A DNA stretch of 64,000 nt from Mangrovibacter phragmitis (lineage in GTDB: Bacteria > Pseudomonadota > Gammaproteobacteria > Enterobacterales > Enterobacteriaceae). Shown here in pieces: positions 9,731 to 21,288 of the stretch. Below the pieces are notes generated by a model. The model did no database searches and had not been told where the DNA came from. It worked only from the letters and a program-made list of their open reading frames with translations. Position numbers and translations under genes: made by a program. How positions within the stretch are numbered: position 1 is the stretch's first letter; each line of letters begins with the position of its first letter. The DNA lies in the NCBI RefSeq assembly GCF_001655675.1, contig NZ_LYRP01000001.1, forward strand, positions 1,116,001-1,180,000, in the 5' to 3' direction.

Positions 9731-12453
9731 GCTTGTGCCTCCTGCAGATTACTCAGTTGCGCCCCGGCCAGAACCGGTGCAACGCCCGGCATCCCCATCG
9801 GCAGGCCAACCTGCCCGGCAGCCAGACCGTCACTCAACTGAACCGGCAAGCGCAGGGTTTGCCCATCGACAGTGAAACTCGCCACCGCGCCTTCGTTAAT
9901 ACCAAGGCTTGCGGCATCCGCAGGGTTCAGGCGCAACACAGCAACCGGCATACGTTTCTGGAAAACCGGTGAACGCTGCGATAACTCATCGCTGCCAAAC
10001 AGGTGGTAATAAGGGGCAACACGCCACTGACCAGCAACCGGAGCAAACGGCTGTGGCACACTGGTGAACCAGGCTGCCTGCTTGTCTGCTGGTTCAATCA
10101 GGCGTACACCCGGGTCGCCAAAGCGTAAGTGCCCGCCCACTTCGTCCTGGAATTTGTTCCAGGCTTGTGGTGAGTTCCATCCCGGAGCCCAGGCAAAAGG
10201 TACCTGCTGACGCTCTGCACCAGGTTGGTTGTTCCCTTCCATTGAGAAAGCGAACATGGTGTCCTGGTCTTGTGGCTGGCGAGGCTCATGCACACTGATA
10301 TTGGCGCGCATCGCCGTGCGGCCACTGTAACGATGAGGTTCACGCGCCAGTTTTTGTCCACGGATACGGAAGCTGGCTTCCGGCGCGGCGTCTTTCATAC
10401 CAGACAGTTGCGGGAACTTCGCGATACAGGCATCAATGACGTGATCAAGCTGAGTCCAGTCCACCGCACGGTTTTCTACCATGCTGTGCAACGAATGCAG
10501 CCAGCGCCAGCTTTCCAGCATAACCCAGTCACTGTGATAGTAAGCCGGGTCGAATACCTGGAAGAAACGCTGTGCACGACCTTCGTTATTCACCACTGTG
10601 CCATCGCTTTCTGCAAAACTTGCCGCAGACAAGACCAAATGTGCGTGATCCATGATTTGGGTGCGCTGATGGTCAATCACCATCACCAGTGGTGCTTTAC
10701 TGAGCGCGGCATCCACCCGGGATGCACTGGCGTGGCGGTGCAGGTCATTTTCCAGCACAATCACGGCATCTGCGTTGCCGCTTTCCAGCTCGCTGAGTGC
10801 GGTATCAAGTGAACCTCCACCCAGCAAACCAAGGCCAACACTGTTCACTGAGCGTGCTACCAGGGTAATACCAACATCGGCACCACGATTTTTCAGCGCT
10901 GTCGCCACATTACCTGCCGCTTCCAGCAATGCTTCACTACCGGCGTTAGTGCCGGAAATGATCAGTGGTTTTTTCGCACCAGCCAGTGCCTGAACAATAA
11001 CATCCACTTTATTTTTCAGGTCATTGTCGGTGAGTTCAACCGCCGGCGCTGCGCTATCCAGCGCACTGGCAATAGCAAAACCGAGTCGCGCCTGGTCTTC
11101 AACCGGCGCACGGTAAGTCCATGCGGCAATATCATCCAGCCGGGTACTGTCAACATTGGTTACAAACAGCGGGTGTTTGGCATGCTGCCCAATATTGAGG
11201 ATGGCGGCAATTTGCCAGTCAGCCACTTTTTGTGCCGCTGCCATTTCGCGCGCTTTGCCTTTTACTGCCTGGCGCACAGCCAGTGCTGCACGGGCTCCGG
11301 TTTGTGTGAGGTCTTCACCCAAAATCAGCACCGCGTCATAGCTTTCAATTTCGCGCAGTGACGGAGTGCGAACACCGCCTTCACGCAGAATACTCAACAT
11401 GCGTTGCAGCCGGGACTGTTCACCCGCGGCAATACCAGTATAGAAGTTGCCTTCCCCCACCAGTTCACGCAGTGCGAAGTTGCTTTCCACACTGGCGCGC
11501 GGTGAGCCAATACCAATCACGCGTTTAGACTGGCGGAGAATATCTGCCGCGCCCTGCAAGGCCTGCTCTGCATTAACCGCGATAATATCGTCGCCACGGC
11601 GTTGCAGTGGTTGATGTGGACGGTCTTCACGGTTCACATAACCGTAGCCAAAGCGCCCACGGTCACACAGGAAGTAATGGTTCACCGAGCCATTGTAGCG
11701 GTTTTCGATGCGGCGCAACTCACCATAACGTTCACCCGGGCTGGTGTTGCACCCCAGGCTGCACTGCTGGCAAATACTCGGCGCAAACTGCATATCCCAT
11801 TTACGGTTATAGCGCTCTGAGTGGGTTTTATCGGTAAATACACCGGTTGGGCACACTTCCACCAGGTTACCGGAAAATTCACTTTCCAGCGTACCGTCTT
11901 CCGGGCGGCCAAAGTAGACGTTGTCGTGCGCGCCATAAACCCCAAGGTCGGTGCCATCGGCATAATCTTTGTAGTAACGGACACAACGATAGCAGGCAAT
12001 ACAGCGGTTCATTTCATGGGAAATAAACGGCCCCAGATCCTGGTTTCTATGTGTACGTTTGGTAAAACGATAACGGCGGAAGCTGTGGCCGGTCATCACT
12101 GTCATATCCTGAAGATGGCAGTTCCCACCCTCTTCGCAAACAGGACAATCGTGCGGATGGTTGGTCATTAACCATTCCACCACGCTTTCACGAAATTGCT
12201 TCGCTTCTTCATCTGCAATTGAAATAAAGGTACCGTCTGACGCTGGTGTCATACAGGACATCACCAGGCGACCACGGGTATCTTCGGCATTTTGGTATTG
12301 CTTCACCGCACACTGGCGGCAGGCACCCACACTCCCCAGTGCCGGGTGCCAGCAAAAGTACGGAATATCAAGGCCGAGAGAGAGACACGCCTGCAACAGG
12401 TTGTCTGCACCATCTACCTCATACTCTTTGCCGTCTACATGAATCGTTGCCAT
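9727..12453 (-). CDS. nuoG: NADH-quinone oxidoreductase subunit G
   Basis: Large iron-sulfur subunit of the peripheral arm, molybdopterin-oxidoreductase-like, 908 residues. In order it has the 2Fe-2S ferredoxin domain ([18 protein letters not shown]), the His/Cys cluster motif [15 protein letters not shown], two further Cys groups ([14 protein letters not shown] and LVEVCPTG) and CQQCSLGCN before the long oxidoreductase-like domain. An in-frame ATG three codons upstream (12462) has GGAAG only 1 nt before it, so I chose the ATG at 12453, matching the E. coli mature start [13 protein letters not shown]. An 85-nt gap separates it from nuoF. Confidence 0.96.
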   Translation of the reverse strand: MATIHVDGKEYEVDGADNLLQACLSLGLDIPYFCWHPALGSVGACRQCAVKQYQNAEDTRGRLVMSCMTPASDGTFISIADEEAKQFRESVVEWLMTNHPHDCPVCEEGGNCHLQDMTVMTGHSFRRYRFTKRTHRNQDLGPFISHEMNRCIACYRCVRYYKDYADGTDLGVYGAHDNVYFGRPEDGTLESEFSGNLVEVCPTGVFTDKTHSERYNRKWDMQFAPSICQQCSLGCNTSPGERYGELRRIENRYNGSVNHYFLCDRGRFGYGYVNREDRPHQPLQRRGDDIIAVNAEQALQGAADILRQSKRVIGIGSPRASVESNFALRELVGEGNFYTGIAAGEQSRLQRMLSILREGGVRTPSLREIESYDAVLILGEDLTQTGARAALAVRQAVKGKAREMAAAQKVADWQIAAILNIGQHAKHPLFVTNVDSTRLDDIAAWTYRAPVEDQARLGFAIASALDSAAPAVELTDNDLKNKVDVIVQALAGAKKPLIISGTNAGSEALLEAAGNVATALKNRGADVGITLVARSVNSVGLGLLGGGSLDTALSELESGNADAVIVLENDLHRHASASRVDAALSKAPLVMVIDHQRTQIMDHAHLVLSAASFAESDGTVVNNEGRAQRFFQVFDPAYYHSDWVMLESWRWLHSLHSMVENRAVDWTQLDHVIDACIAKFPQLSGMKDAAPEASFRIRGQKLAREPHRYSGRTAMRANISVHEPRQPQDQDTMFAFSMEGNNQPGAERQQVPFAWAPGWNSPQAWNKFQDEVGGHLRFGDPGVRLIEPADKQAAWFTSVPQPFAPVAGQWRVAPYYHLFGSDELSQRSPVFQKRMPVAVLRLNPADAASLGINEGAVASFTVDGQTLRLPVQLSDGLAAGQVGLPMGMPGVAPVLAGAQLSNLQEAQA

Positions 12454-12538
12454 AGTCAGCATGCTTCCATCAGGCCTGACGCTGTCAGGCGTTAATCAAA
12501 ATTCGGTTCGCGGCGCTTACCCGCTTAGGGGTTGCGGC

Positions 12539-13882
12539 TTACCAGCGCGCTTTCAACAGGTTTGGCTGTATCCCGTTTATCAGTCGGGTATTGTTAAAAT
12601 CCTGCTTAATACCTGCTTCAAATTCTTCGCGGAAGTATTTAATCGCGCTTTGTAAAGGCTCCACTGCCCCAGGTGCATGAGCGCAGAAGGTTTTGCCCGG
12701 GCCCAGTGAACGGCACAACTGCTCAAGCGTTTCGATATCGCCAGGCTGCCCTTCACCTTTTTCAATGGCACGCAAAATTTTTACGCTCCATGGCAAACCA
12801 TCCCGGCATGGCGTACACCAGCCACAGGATTCTCGCGCGAAAAACTCTTCCAGGTTGCGCACCAGGGAAACCATGTTGATTTCGTGGTCAACCGCCATTG
12901 CCAGCGCTGTACCCAAACGACTTCCCGCTTTACCAATACTTTCAAATTCCATTGGTAAATCAAGATGAGCATCAGTAAGGAAGTCAGTACCTGCGCCACC
13001 TGGTTGCCAGGCTTTAAACTTCAGGCCATCACGCATGCCGCCGGCATAATCTTCAAGAATTTCACGGGCAGTGGTGCCAAACGGCAGTTCCCAAACGCCG
13101 GGGTTTTTTACACGCCCGGAGAAGCCCATCAATTTGGTGCCATTATCTTTGCTCTTGCCCGCCGATATGCCCTGATACCATTCAAGACCGTTAGCCAGAA
13201 TGGCCGGGACATTACACAGGGTTTCGACATTGTTAACACAAGTCGGCTTACCCCAGACGCCAGCACTGGCCGGGAAAGGTGGCTTGGAACGTGGATTAGC
13301 CCTGCGGCCTTCCAGCGAGTTTATCAACGCCGTTTCTTCGCCGCAGATATAGCGCCCGGCACCAGTATGCACGAACAGCTCAAAATCAAAGCCAGAACCG
13401 AGAATGTTTTTCCCCAGTAACCCGGCTTCGGTAGCTTCCGCAATGGCACGGCGTAAATGCTGAGCGGCTTCAATATATTCGCCACGCAGGAAGATGTAGC
13501 CACGGTAAGCTTTCAGCGCAAATGCCGCAATAAGCATCCCTTCCACCAGCAGATGTGGTTGTTGCTCCATCAGCAACCGGTCTTTGTAGGTGCCAGGTTC
13601 CATTTCATCGGCGTTACACAGCAGGTAACGGATATTCATGGATTCGTCTTTCGGCATCAGGCTCCACTTGAGCCCGGTAAGAAAGCCTGCGCCACCACGG
13701 CCTTTTAGCCCGGAGTCTTTTACCAGACTGACAATTTCATCAGGTGCCATGCCAGACAAAGCTTTCCGCGCACCCTCGTATCCATTCTTGCTGCGGTATT
13801 CATCCAGCCAGACGGGTTGTTTATCATCCCGCATCCGCCAGGTCAGCGGATGGGTTTCGGCAGTACGAATAATCGTCTTCAT
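12539..13882 (-). CDS. nuoF: NADH-quinone oxidoreductase subunit F
   Basis: NADH dehydrogenase subunit that binds NADH, FMN and one 4Fe-4S cluster; 447 residues. The glycine-rich nucleotide site is [18 protein letters not shown], the FMN region is [17 protein letters not shown] and [17 protein letters not shown], and the cluster motif is [12 protein letters not shown] with a later Cys in [14 protein letters not shown]. It overlaps nuoE by 4 nt. Confidence 0.97.
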   Translation of the reverse strand: MKTIIRTAETHPLTWRMRDDKQPVWLDEYRSKNGYEGARKALSGMAPDEIVSLVKDSGLKGRGGAGFLTGLKWSLMPKDESMNIRYLLCNADEMEPGTYKDRLLMEQQPHLLVEGMLIAAFALKAYRGYIFLRGEYIEAAQHLRRAIAEATEAGLLGKNILGSGFDFELFVHTGAGRYICGEETALINSLEGRRANPRSKPPFPASAGVWGKPTCVNNVETLCNVPAILANGLEWYQGISAGKSKDNGTKLMGFSGRVKNPGVWELPFGTTAREILEDYAGGMRDGLKFKAWQPGGAGTDFLTDAHLDLPMEFESIGKAGSRLGTALAMAVDHEINMVSLVRNLEEFFARESCGWCTPCRDGLPWSVKILRAIEKGEGQPGDIETLEQLCRSLGPGKTFCAHAPGAVEPLQSAIKYFREEFEAGIKQDFNNTRLINGIQPNLLKARW

Positions 13883-14379
13883 TTATACTGCTCCAGAAGT
13901 TCCGGGATAGCCTCAGGCGTGAGATGGCTGTGGGTATCCTCATCGATCATCATGGTCGGCCCTTTGTCACAGTTACCCAGACAGCAGGTCGGCAGCAGTG
14001 TAAAACGGCCATCAAACGTAGTTTGACCCGGTTTGATTTCCAGGTGTTTTTCAATGGCTGACTGAATACCCTGGTAACCGGTGATATGGCACACCACACT
14101 GTCACAATAGCGAATCACATGGCGGCCAACAGGCTGACGGAAGATTTGGCTGTAGAATGTCGCCACACCTTCAACATCACTGGCGGGAATACCCAGCAGG
14201 TCTGCAATTTCACCAATTGCACCATCAGGCACCCAGCCACGTTGTTTCTGGACGATTTTCAGCGCTTCAATGGACGCCGCACGCGGGTCTTCATAGTGAT
14301 GCTTTTCGTGCTCAATCGCCTCACGCTCTGCGGCACTCAGTGCAAAGGCACCCGTTTGGGGTTGTTGATTATCGTGCAT
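13879..14379 (-). CDS. nuoE: NADH-quinone oxidoreductase subunit E
   Basis: Thioredoxin-fold 2Fe-2S subunit next to NuoF, 166 residues. The cluster ligands are at Cys92 and Cys97 ([10 protein letters not shown]) and in [13 protein letters not shown] (Cys132/133 and Cys137). It begins 2 nt after nuoCD and overlaps nuoF by 4 nt. Confidence 0.97.
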   Translation of the reverse strand: MHDNQQPQTGAFALSAAEREAIEHEKHHYEDPRAASIEALKIVQKQRGWVPDGAIGEIADLLGIPASDVEGVATFYSQIFRQPVGRHVIRYCDSVVCHITGYQGIQSAIEKHLEIKPGQTTFDGRFTLLPTCCLGNCDKGPTMMIDEDTHSHLTPEAIPELLEQYK

Positions 14380-14381
14380 AA

Positions 14382-16193
14382 TTAGCGGTCCACATCTGAC
14401 ATAACAAAATCGATACTCCCCAGATACACAATCAGGTCGGAAACCAGACTGCCGCGGATAACCGACGGGATCTGTTGCAGGTGAGCAAAACTTGGCGTGC
14501 GTACACGGGTACGGTAGCTCATCGTGCTGCCATCACTGGTCAGGTAGTAACTGTTTATCCCCTTCGTTGCTTCGATCATCTGGAAGGATTCATTGGCCGG
14601 CATTACCGGGCCCCAGGATACCTGCAGGAAGTGGGTGATCAGGGTTTCGATATGTTGCAACGTGCGCTCTTTTGGCGGCGGCGTTGTCAGCGGGTGATCC
14701 GCTTTAAACGGCCCTTCCGGCATATTGTTCAGGCACTGTTCCAGAATACGCAGACTCTGGCGCAACTCTTCAACCTTAAGCATGACACGGGTGTAGCAGT
14801 CGCTCACGCCACCACCAACCGGAACTTCAAAATCGAAATTTTCGTATCCGGAGTAAGGGCGGGCTTTACGGACGTCGAAATCAATCCCGGTGGCGCGTAA
14901 CCCGGCACCTGTTGTGCCCCAGGCCAGCGCTTCTTTCGCGCCGTAGGCAGCAACCCCCTGCGAACGTCCTTTAAGAATGGTGTTACGCAGCGCGGCTTTT
15001 TCATAGCTGAGCAGGCGCTTTGGCATCCAGTCAAGGAATTCACGCAGTAAACGATCCCAGCCACGAGGCAGGTCATGCGCCACACCACCAATACGGAACC
15101 AGGCCGGGTGCATACGGAAACCGGTGATGGCTTCAACTAAATCGTAGATTTTCTGGCGGTCAGTAAAGGCGAAGAACACCGGCGTCATGGCGCCCACGTC
15201 CTGAATAAACGTGGAGATATACAGTAAGTGGCTGTTAATGCGGAACAGCTCAGACAGCATAACGCGAATCACGTTAACGCGATCAGGCACTGTTATACCG
15301 GCAAGTTTCTCCACTGCCAGCACATAAGGCATTTCGTTAACACAACCGCCCAGGTATTCAATACGGTCGGTGTAGGGAATGTAGCTGTGCCATGACTGGC
15401 GCTCACCCATTTTTTCCGCACCGCGGTGGTGGTAACCAATGTCAGGAACACAGTTAACAATTTCTTCGCCATCGAGTTGCAAAATAATGCGAAACGCACC
15501 ATGCGCGGATGGATGGTTTGGCCCGAGGTTCAGAAACATGAAATCTTCATTTTCCGTGCCGCGCTTCATTCCCCAGTCTTCGGGTTTGAAAGTCAGCGCT
15601 TCCATTTCCAGGTCTTCTTTCTGTTTGGTCAGTTCAAACGGATCAAACTCGGTCGCACGGGCCGGGTAATCTTTACGCAGCGGGTGACCAGACCAGGTAG
15701 GCGGCATCAGGATACGGCGCAGGTTTGGGTGACCACTGAACGTTATGCCAAACATTTCCCAGGTTTCACGTTCATACCAGTTGGCATTCGGGAACAGGCT
15801 GGTGAATGTGGGTACCGTCATATCATTTTCCACCAGCGCCACCTTCAACATAATGTCGCGGTTACGGTCAATGGAAATTAAGTGATAGAAAACGGAGAAG
15901 TCCGCAGCAGGCAAACCTTCACGATGAGTTCTGAGGCGCTCATCCATGCCATGCAAGTCAAACAGCATGACATAAGGCTGAGGCAGTTTTTTCAGGAAAT
16001 CGCCAACTTCGAGTAACTGTTCACGCTTCACCCAAACTACCGGTACACCGGTACGCGTTGCCTGCACAGTAAAGGCATCTGGCCCAAAACGGTTACGCAA
16101 TTCGCCAATGACCGGATCATCCAAGTGATCCCTGGTTTGCCAGACGGGTAAAACCGCCTCTTGCGTGGTTAAATCGGTCATATTGTTCACCAT
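14382..16193 (-). CDS. nuoCD: NADH-quinone oxidoreductase fused subunit C/D
   Basis: Peripheral-arm subunit forming part of the quinone pocket. This is the fused NuoC-NuoD arrangement of gammaproteobacteria (603 residues; NuoC-like to about residue 190, then NuoD-like). The linker [20 protein letters not shown] and the quinone-site motif [17 protein letters not shown] with its His residues are visible. The start MVNNMTDLT matches E. coli, though no strong Shine-Dalgarno is seen; an ATG four codons later is a possible alternative. Confidence 0.96.
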   Translation of the reverse strand: MVNNMTDLTTQEAVLPVWQTRDHLDDPVIGELRNRFGPDAFTVQATRTGVPVVWVKREQLLEVGDFLKKLPQPYVMLFDLHGMDERLRTHREGLPAADFSVFYHLISIDRNRDIMLKVALVENDMTVPTFTSLFPNANWYERETWEMFGITFSGHPNLRRILMPPTWSGHPLRKDYPARATEFDPFELTKQKEDLEMEALTFKPEDWGMKRGTENEDFMFLNLGPNHPSAHGAFRIILQLDGEEIVNCVPDIGYHHRGAEKMGERQSWHSYIPYTDRIEYLGGCVNEMPYVLAVEKLAGITVPDRVNVIRVMLSELFRINSHLLYISTFIQDVGAMTPVFFAFTDRQKIYDLVEAITGFRMHPAWFRIGGVAHDLPRGWDRLLREFLDWMPKRLLSYEKAALRNTILKGRSQGVAAYGAKEALAWGTTGAGLRATGIDFDVRKARPYSGYENFDFEVPVGGGVSDCYTRVMLKVEELRQSLRILEQCLNNMPEGPFKADHPLTTPPPKERTLQHIETLITHFLQVSWGPVMPANESFQMIEATKGINSYYLTSDGSTMSYRTRVRTPSFAHLQQIPSVIRGSLVSDLIVYLGSIDFVMSDVDR

Positions 16194-16214
16194 TGCAAAT
16201 GGTTTTTTGGTGAC

Positions 16215-16269
16215 CGAAATGTGGCGTTGCGCTATTAATTATTGATATGCAAAAAAATGCCACATTTCG
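16215..16269. repeat. 11-bp inverted repeat between nuoB and nuoCD
   Basis: CGAAATGTGGC (16215-16225) and GCCACATTTCG (16259-16269) are perfect inverted copies 33 nt apart in the 84-nt nuoB-nuoCD gap. The transcript could form a long-loop stem just downstream of nuoB. No T-run follows. Role unknown; processing or mRNA stability is a guess. Confidence 0.6.
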
Positions 16270-16277
16270 CTGTTCTT

Positions 16278-16952
16278 TTAAATTTCGTCCGGTGTACGCA
16301 GGTTTTTCACCGCAATACGCTCACCGCGTTTGCGTTCACGCTCGGATTGCATATTGGCGCGATAAACCCCCTGGTCACCAACAACCCAGGACAATGGGCG
16401 ACGTTCTTTTCCGATGGACTCCTGCAACAGCATCAGCGCCTGCATATAGGCTTCAGGACGCGGCGGGCAACCCGGAATGTACACATCGACGGGCAAAAAT
16501 TTATCCACGCCCTGCACTACTGAGTAAATATCGTACATGCCACCAGAGTTGGCACAAGCCCCCATGGAGATAACCCATTTAGGTTCGAGCATTTGGTCAT
16601 ACAGGCGTTGGATAACCGGTGCCATTTTGGTGAAGCAGGTACCAGCCACAACCATCAGATCCGCCTGACGAGGAGAAGCACGTAATACTTCCGCCCCGAA
16701 ACGCGCGACATCATGCACGGCAGTGAAAGAGGTCACCATTTCTACATAACAGCAGGAAAGGCCAAAGTTATAAGGCCAAATTGAGTTTTTACGCCCCCAG
16801 TTGACCATGTCGTGCAATGCATTTTCCAGTTTGCCCAGATAAACACTGCGATGAACATGCTGCTCCAGGGGATCAGTAACAATCTCCTGTTTTTGAAGGG
16901 GGTAACGGTCGTTCTCACCGTTGGGATCTATGCGGGTGAGCGTATAATCCAT
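16278..16952 (-). CDS. nuoB: NADH-quinone oxidoreductase subunit B
   Basis: Holds the terminal 4Fe-4S cluster N2 that passes electrons to quinone; 224 residues. Cluster ligands are the tandem pair Cys67-Cys68 ([10 protein letters not shown]), Cys133 ([10 protein letters not shown]) and Cys162 (IPGCPPRPE). It is four residues longer than the E. coli protein through a small insertion near residues 41-47. Confidence 0.97.
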   Translation of the reverse strand: MDYTLTRIDPNGENDRYPLQKQEIVTDPLEQHVHRSVYLGKLENALHDMVNWGRKNSIWPYNFGLSCCYVEMVTSFTAVHDVARFGAEVLRASPRQADLMVVAGTCFTKMAPVIQRLYDQMLEPKWVISMGACANSGGMYDIYSVVQGVDKFLPVDVYIPGCPPRPEAYMQALMLLQESIGKERRPLSWVVGDQGVYRANMQSERERKRGERIAVKNLRTPDEI

Positions 16953-16967
16953 CTTATTGCCTCGCAG

Positions 16968-17408
16968 TTAGCGTTGACTAGTGTGGCTGTCAGTTTCCGG
17001 GTTAATCATCTGGCGACGGGAACGTGCAGGCGTCCAGTCCAGTGCACCAATACGCACCAGATAAACCAGACCTGCCAGCAGCACTAAAATGAAAATGGCA
17101 GCCTCGACAAAACCTACCCATCCGCTTTCGCGAATCGAGGTTGACCAGGCATAAAGATAGAGTGCTTCAACATCAAAGATGACGAAGAACATGGCGACCA
17201 GATAGAACTTCGCTGAGAGGCGCAACCGGGCGGACCCAACGGAATCGATACCCGATTCGAACGGTGTGTTTTTGTAACGGGCCCGGGCTCTGCCGCCCAG
17301 TAACCAGCCACCAACCAGCATAAAAGCGCAAAGGCCCAATGCTACGATAAAGAAAATTGCAAATGCCCAGTGATGAGCGATGATTTCAGTGGATGTCGAC
17401 ATACTCAT
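16968..17408 (-). CDS. nuoA: NADH-quinone oxidoreductase subunit A
   Basis: First gene of the operon. Small membrane subunit (146 residues, three helices) with the conserved acidic loop [17 protein letters not shown] and the segment [21 protein letters not shown] (in part). The start [10 protein letters not shown] matches the E. coli protein. Confidence 0.97.
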   Translation of the reverse strand: MSMSTSTEIIAHHWAFAIFFIVALGLCAFMLVGGWLLGGRARARYKNTPFESGIDSVGSARLRLSAKFYLVAMFFVIFDVEALYLYAWSTSIRESGWVGFVEAAIFILVLLAGLVYLVRIGALDWTPARSRRQMINPETDSHTSQR

Positions 17409-17952
17409 TGCTTACTCATCAAAAGTGGTAAACCGGCCTCTGCACAGGTTCACAGAGATTCACCACATCGATTCATGGGGAGGAACAGAAAACCTGACAC
17501 AGGCTGCTATGATTTTCTTATGACCAGCCTGACGCTGTGGTTTTTTACTCCTTTTCATAACCTTTTGTCAACTTTAACAAAAGTATCATCACATTAGTTT
17601 ACATTTAACTACGAGCCTTAACATTTAATGCTCAGGTCGTCGTCTTTCCCTGTCAACTGATGAATATTCATACTGTTGAATCGAGTCCGTTCATGGTATG
17701 GCCTGCGATGCCCCTTTATTCTGGCAGGAAATTACCGGGATTCCTCCCCCCCGGAACGGGAATTTTCTTGATCTGAGACACGCTTTTGTTAATTCAGCCA
17801 ATAAATCAGCAACAATACCCCGCCAATATTTAACATAGCCACAGATTTTGCTACCTGCACGAAACTATCTTAATTGAGCAAAAAAATAAACAACAGCCCT
17901 GTTTTTATAATGGTTTTTTCCAGAGATTGCCTGGACAGGCAAAAATGATGGG
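17409..17952. promoter_or_regulatory. nuo operon upstream region
   Basis: About 540 nt without a credible gene between nuoA and the lrhA terminator, AT-rich in its distal part. In E. coli the nuo promoters lie in the equivalent region and respond to ArcA, NarL, Fis and IHF. I could not pick out a promoter or binding site here with confidence. Confidence 0.45.
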
Positions 17953-17999
17953 TAAAAAAAAAGCTTTCAAAGCAGAATTTGCCTTAAAAGCTTTTTATT
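17953..17999 (-). terminator. Intrinsic terminator of lrhA
   Basis: On the minus strand AAAAAGCTTTT and AAAGCTTTTTTTTT flank an inner weak stem, giving a hairpin ending in a T-run. It begins about 12 nt after the lrhA stop. Confidence 0.7.
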
Positions 18000-18011
18000 A
18001 CAAAGTAAGAA

Positions 18012-18944
18012 TTAGCCAGGAAGCGCGTTATCCTGCAACTGCTTTTCCCCATCAAGGGGTTGCGTGTAGTGCCACGAGCTCCGATAATCTTTGAGTGTGT
18101 GGAACAGTGTTTGCACTAATTCATTTTCTTTTTTGCCGTTATGGCAAACGCTGTATTCGGTATCTGGCAGTGTGGGCAACCCGTCAGTATCAACCAGCAC
18201 GCGCAGCTCTGGCCCCATCATTTCCGCAGGCCTGGCGGTTACTCCCAACCCGGCTTTTACCGCTGCCCGCACTGCCGCCAGCGTTGAAGCAACATAAGCC
18301 ACACGATAATCAACTTGTGCATGCTCCAGGTGTTTAAAAATCATATCCCTGTAAGAACCTGGCTCGTCGAGAACCACCAGCGGCACAGGCTCACCAGCCG
18401 GGAAAATAAAATCAGCCGAGCAATACCACAAAGTAGGGGAACGCCGTATAACAAAAGATTCAGCCCACTCTGGCGCAGAAGTAGTCAGAATAAGATCCAG
18501 TTCCTGGCTATTGAGCATTTCAACGATATAAGGATTGCGTTTTACACAGATATCCAGAGTAAGCTTTGGGTAAACAAGGCTTATTCTGTCCAGTAAAAAT
18601 GCAAGCAACGTATCTGCAGACTCGTCTGACGCCCCCAGAGACAGTTTTCCCTGAATATTACTGAATAACAGTGACATACAGGCTTCATCATTAAAACGTA
18701 ATATTTTACGGGCGTACCCCAGCAGTTGAATACCATGTTCGGTCAGGAGTTTATTACGCCCGTGGCGGACAAATAATTCTTTGCCAACCAATTGTTCCAG
18801 GCGCTGCATCTGTTGACTGACAGCAGATTGCGTACGCGAAACAGCCAGAGCGGCCGCAGCAAAAGTATTTAAATCCGCTACGGCAACAAACGTCCTGAGG
18901 AGATCGAGGTCAAGGTTTAGTATCGTGCGAGTAGAATTTATCAT
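18012..18944 (-). CDS. lrhA: LysR-family regulator LrhA
   Basis: Transcription regulator which in E. coli represses flhDC (flagella) and type 1 fimbriae; 310 residues. The N-terminal helix-turn-helix lies in [20 protein letters not shown] (about residues 25-45), followed by the LysR effector domain. The N-terminal third is almost the E. coli sequence, while the C-terminal third is more divergent and ends differently ([10 protein letters not shown]). It is transcribed away from alaA across a 1-kb gap and ends just before the nuo upstream region, as in E. coli. Confidence 0.93.
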   Translation of the reverse strand: MINSTRTILNLDLDLLRTFVAVADLNTFAAAALAVSRTQSAVSQQMQRLEQLVGKELFVRHGRNKLLTEHGIQLLGYARKILRFNDEACMSLLFSNIQGKLSLGASDESADTLLAFLLDRISLVYPKLTLDICVKRNPYIVEMLNSQELDLILTTSAPEWAESFVIRRSPTLWYCSADFIFPAGEPVPLVVLDEPGSYRDMIFKHLEHAQVDYRVAYVASTLAAVRAAVKAGLGVTARPAEMMGPELRVLVDTDGLPTLPDTEYSVCHNGKKENELVQTLFHTLKDYRSSWHYTQPLDGEKQLQDNALPG

Positions 18945-19989
18945 AATGATTCACTATCCGGGGCTCATAACTGAGTGCCCTTATCTTTTGCTATGTGAGT
19001 GAAACAACAAAGCAATTCCATTTGAACTTGGCTTCCTGCCAGATAAAAACCCACCGAGTTTTCATTTCGTAGTTAATTATGTATTACGAATTTATGAAGC
19101 TTTCACACTCTATGGGCGGTAGTAAAGCTTTGCTTTGCCTTCAACAGGAGCTATTTGCTTTGCTTACCTTTAGGCTTTTACGCATTGGCTGCAAAATGTT
19201 CCGGGTAAAATGCCTGTTCACCGGGCAATGTACCTGGTACAAGATACCGAGAGTGCAGTCATCGTACCAGTGGAAATAATTAAATAAAGGTAATGTTTGT
19301 AAAGGCTGCGCGACATTTCTGGTGAAAGTACAACGGTACTGGCGAAACAAAGCAATAATACCAGTGTGACTAATCAAAGAATAGAAAAGGAACTCACCCA
19401 ATTCTATTTAGATATCAATGCGCTTATAATAATAAGTATCAGTAATAATCAGATCCACCTCGTTAACCTGATTTTTCTTCAATAACCGTACCATACCCAG
19501 GCATTTTTGATACACAAGATTGAACGCATATTGATATCAATTAATTATAATGTGCAGGTCAATCAACGCTGATGAGATGTTTTTTTGGAGACTGTGATGC
19601 GCCTGGCTCGCCATTTATCCGTAAAGGCACTGCAATTAATTAAAATTTTTTAACCTTTTGTTTATCTGTTTTCTACCATTTATCTTTATTGACAAAGAAA
19701 AATCAACATTCATATCCCCGCCAATTTTCTATCGACAATCAATAACTCTTTTTATTTTAAAAAAGTCAACATTAAATACCAATAAAATAGCCATAATCCA
19801 ATTGATTAGACTACAACCCTTCTGGCATCCACCATAAAAAACCGACCATGATTATTATTTATCAACGTGTTAGATAACAAAATCCATGCAGATGCCTCCT
19901 CCTGCCCTTCAAAAGTACAGCGCCGAAGAGTACATTGTCGCCAGCGGTCTTCCACGGCAGGAAGCGCCGAAAACAAAGTAAGGTGTACC
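18945..19989. other. 1-kb gap between divergent lrhA and alaA
   Basis: AT-rich, with no ORF that looks real; the longest (19141-19401 minus, 19079-19279 plus) have no family features. It must contain both promoters. I note a small palindrome GTACCTGGTAC at 19230-19240 and an A/T-rich block at 19620-19800 of the type H-NS binds. No tRNA or recognisable small RNA was seen. Confidence 0.5.
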
Positions 19990-21207
19990 ATGTCCCCGAT
20001 TATTGAAAAATCCAGCAAACTCGATAACGTCTGCTATGACATCCGTGGTCCTGTTCTGAAAGAAGCGAAACGCCTCGAAGAAGAAGGCAACAAAGTTCTC
20101 AAGCTCAACATCGGCAACCCTGCACCATTTGGTTTTGAAGCACCTGATGAAATTTTGGTGGATGTAATTCGTAATCTTCCCACATCTCAGGGTTACTCTG
20201 ATTCCAAAGGGCTTTATTCTGCGCGCAAAGCGATTATGCAGCACTATCAGCAGCGTGGAATGCGGGATGTTACGGTTGAAGATATCTATATTGGTAATGG
20301 GGTGTCTGAGCTGATTGTTCAGTCTATGCAGGCCTTACTGAACAGCGGCGACGAAATGTTGGTTCCCGCACCTGACTACCCACTCTGGACTGCTGCTGTT
20401 TCCCTCTCCAGCGGTAAAGCGGTGCATTACCTGTGTGACGAATCCGCCGACTGGTTCCCGGATCTGGACGATATTCGCGCTAAAATCACACCGCGTACAC
20501 GCGGCATTGTGATAATTAACCCCAATAATCCAACCGGTGCTGTGTATTCACTGGATGTGCTCAAAGAGATAGTTGAGATTGCCCGACAGCATAATCTGGT
20601 TATCTTCGCCGATGAGATTTACGACAAGATCCTCTACGACGATGCACAACACCACTCTATTGCCGCACTGGCTCCTGACTTGCTCACGGTCACCTTTAAC
20701 GGGCTATCAAAAACCTACCGGGTTGCTGGTTTCCGCCAGGGCTGGATGGTACTGAATGGGCCGAAAAAGCACGCCAAAGGTTATATTGAAGGTCTGGAAA
20801 TGCTGGCTTCAATGCGTCTGTGTGCCAATGTGCCGGCTCAACACGCCATTCAAACGGCACTGGGTGGCTACCAGAGTATCAGCGAATTTATCGTGCCGGG
20901 TGGGCGGTTGTATGAACAGCGTAACCGGGCATGGGAATTAATTAACGACATTCCTGGCGTGAGTTGTGTTAAACCCAACGGGGCGTTATACATGTTCCCG
21001 AAAATTGACGCAAAACGCTTTAATATCCACGATGACCAAAAAATGGTGCTGGATTTTCTGTTACAGGAAAAAGTGCTGTTAGTTCAGGGAACGGCTTTTA
21101 ACTGGCCCTGGCCGGACCATGTGCGCATCGTGACACTGCCACGAGTGGATGAACTGGAACAGGCTATCGAGAAATTTGGCCGTTTCCTTGGGCATTATCA
21201 CCAGTAG
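19990..21207 (+). CDS. alaA: Glutamate-pyruvate aminotransferase AlaA
   Basis: PLP-dependent aminotransferase making alanine from pyruvate and glutamate; 405 residues. The fold-type I features are INPNNPTGAVYS, FADEIYDKILYD (Asp contacting the PLP ring) and FNGLSKTYRVAGFRQGW with the Schiff-base Lys. The frame is open upstream to 19867, but the family start MSPIIEKSSKLDNVCYDIRG is the ATG at 19990, preceded by AAGGTG. It is the first gene of the alaA-yfbR pair. Confidence 0.96.
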   Translation: MSPIIEKSSKLDNVCYDIRGPVLKEAKRLEEEGNKVLKLNIGNPAPFGFEAPDEILVDVIRNLPTSQGYSDSKGLYSARKAIMQHYQQRGMRDVTVEDIYIGNGVSELIVQSMQALLNSGDEMLVPAPDYPLWTAAVSLSSGKAVHYLCDESADWFPDLDDIRAKITPRTRGIVIINPNNPTGAVYSLDVLKEIVEIARQHNLVIFADEIYDKILYDDAQHHSIAALAPDLLTVTFNGLSKTYRVAGFRQGWMVLNGPKKHAKGYIEGLEMLASMRLCANVPAQHAIQTALGGYQSISEFIVPGGRLYEQRNRAWELINDIPGVSCVKPNGALYMFPKIDAKRFNIHDDQKMVLDFLLQEKVLLVQGTAFNWPWPDHVRIVTLPRVDELEQAIEKFGRFLGHYHQ

Positions 21208-21250
21208 TATCCACAAGCCAAAAGCATTGCATCTTCGGGGGCGCGGCGAC

Positions 21251-21283
21251 ACAATGACCTTCTTTTGTACAGAAGGTCATTGT
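21251..21283 (+). promoter_or_regulatory. Perfect 13-bp hairpin covering the yfbR ribosome binding site
   Basis: ACAATGACCTTCT (21251-21263) and AGAAGGTCATTGT (21271-21283) pair perfectly around a 7-nt loop. The AAGG Shine-Dalgarno of yfbR is inside the 3' arm and the ATG follows 5 nt later. There is no T-run, so it is more likely a translation or stability element than a terminator. Confidence 0.6.
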
Positions 21284-21288
21284 GAATC

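Noticed and set aside
10270-10812. 180-codon plus-strand ORF
   Set aside because: Antisense to nuoG, no family features and no ribosome binding site of note.
19867-19989. N-terminal extension of alaA
   Set aside because: In frame and open, but Arg/Ser-rich with no similarity to the family, and a good Shine-Dalgarno precedes the ATG at 19990.
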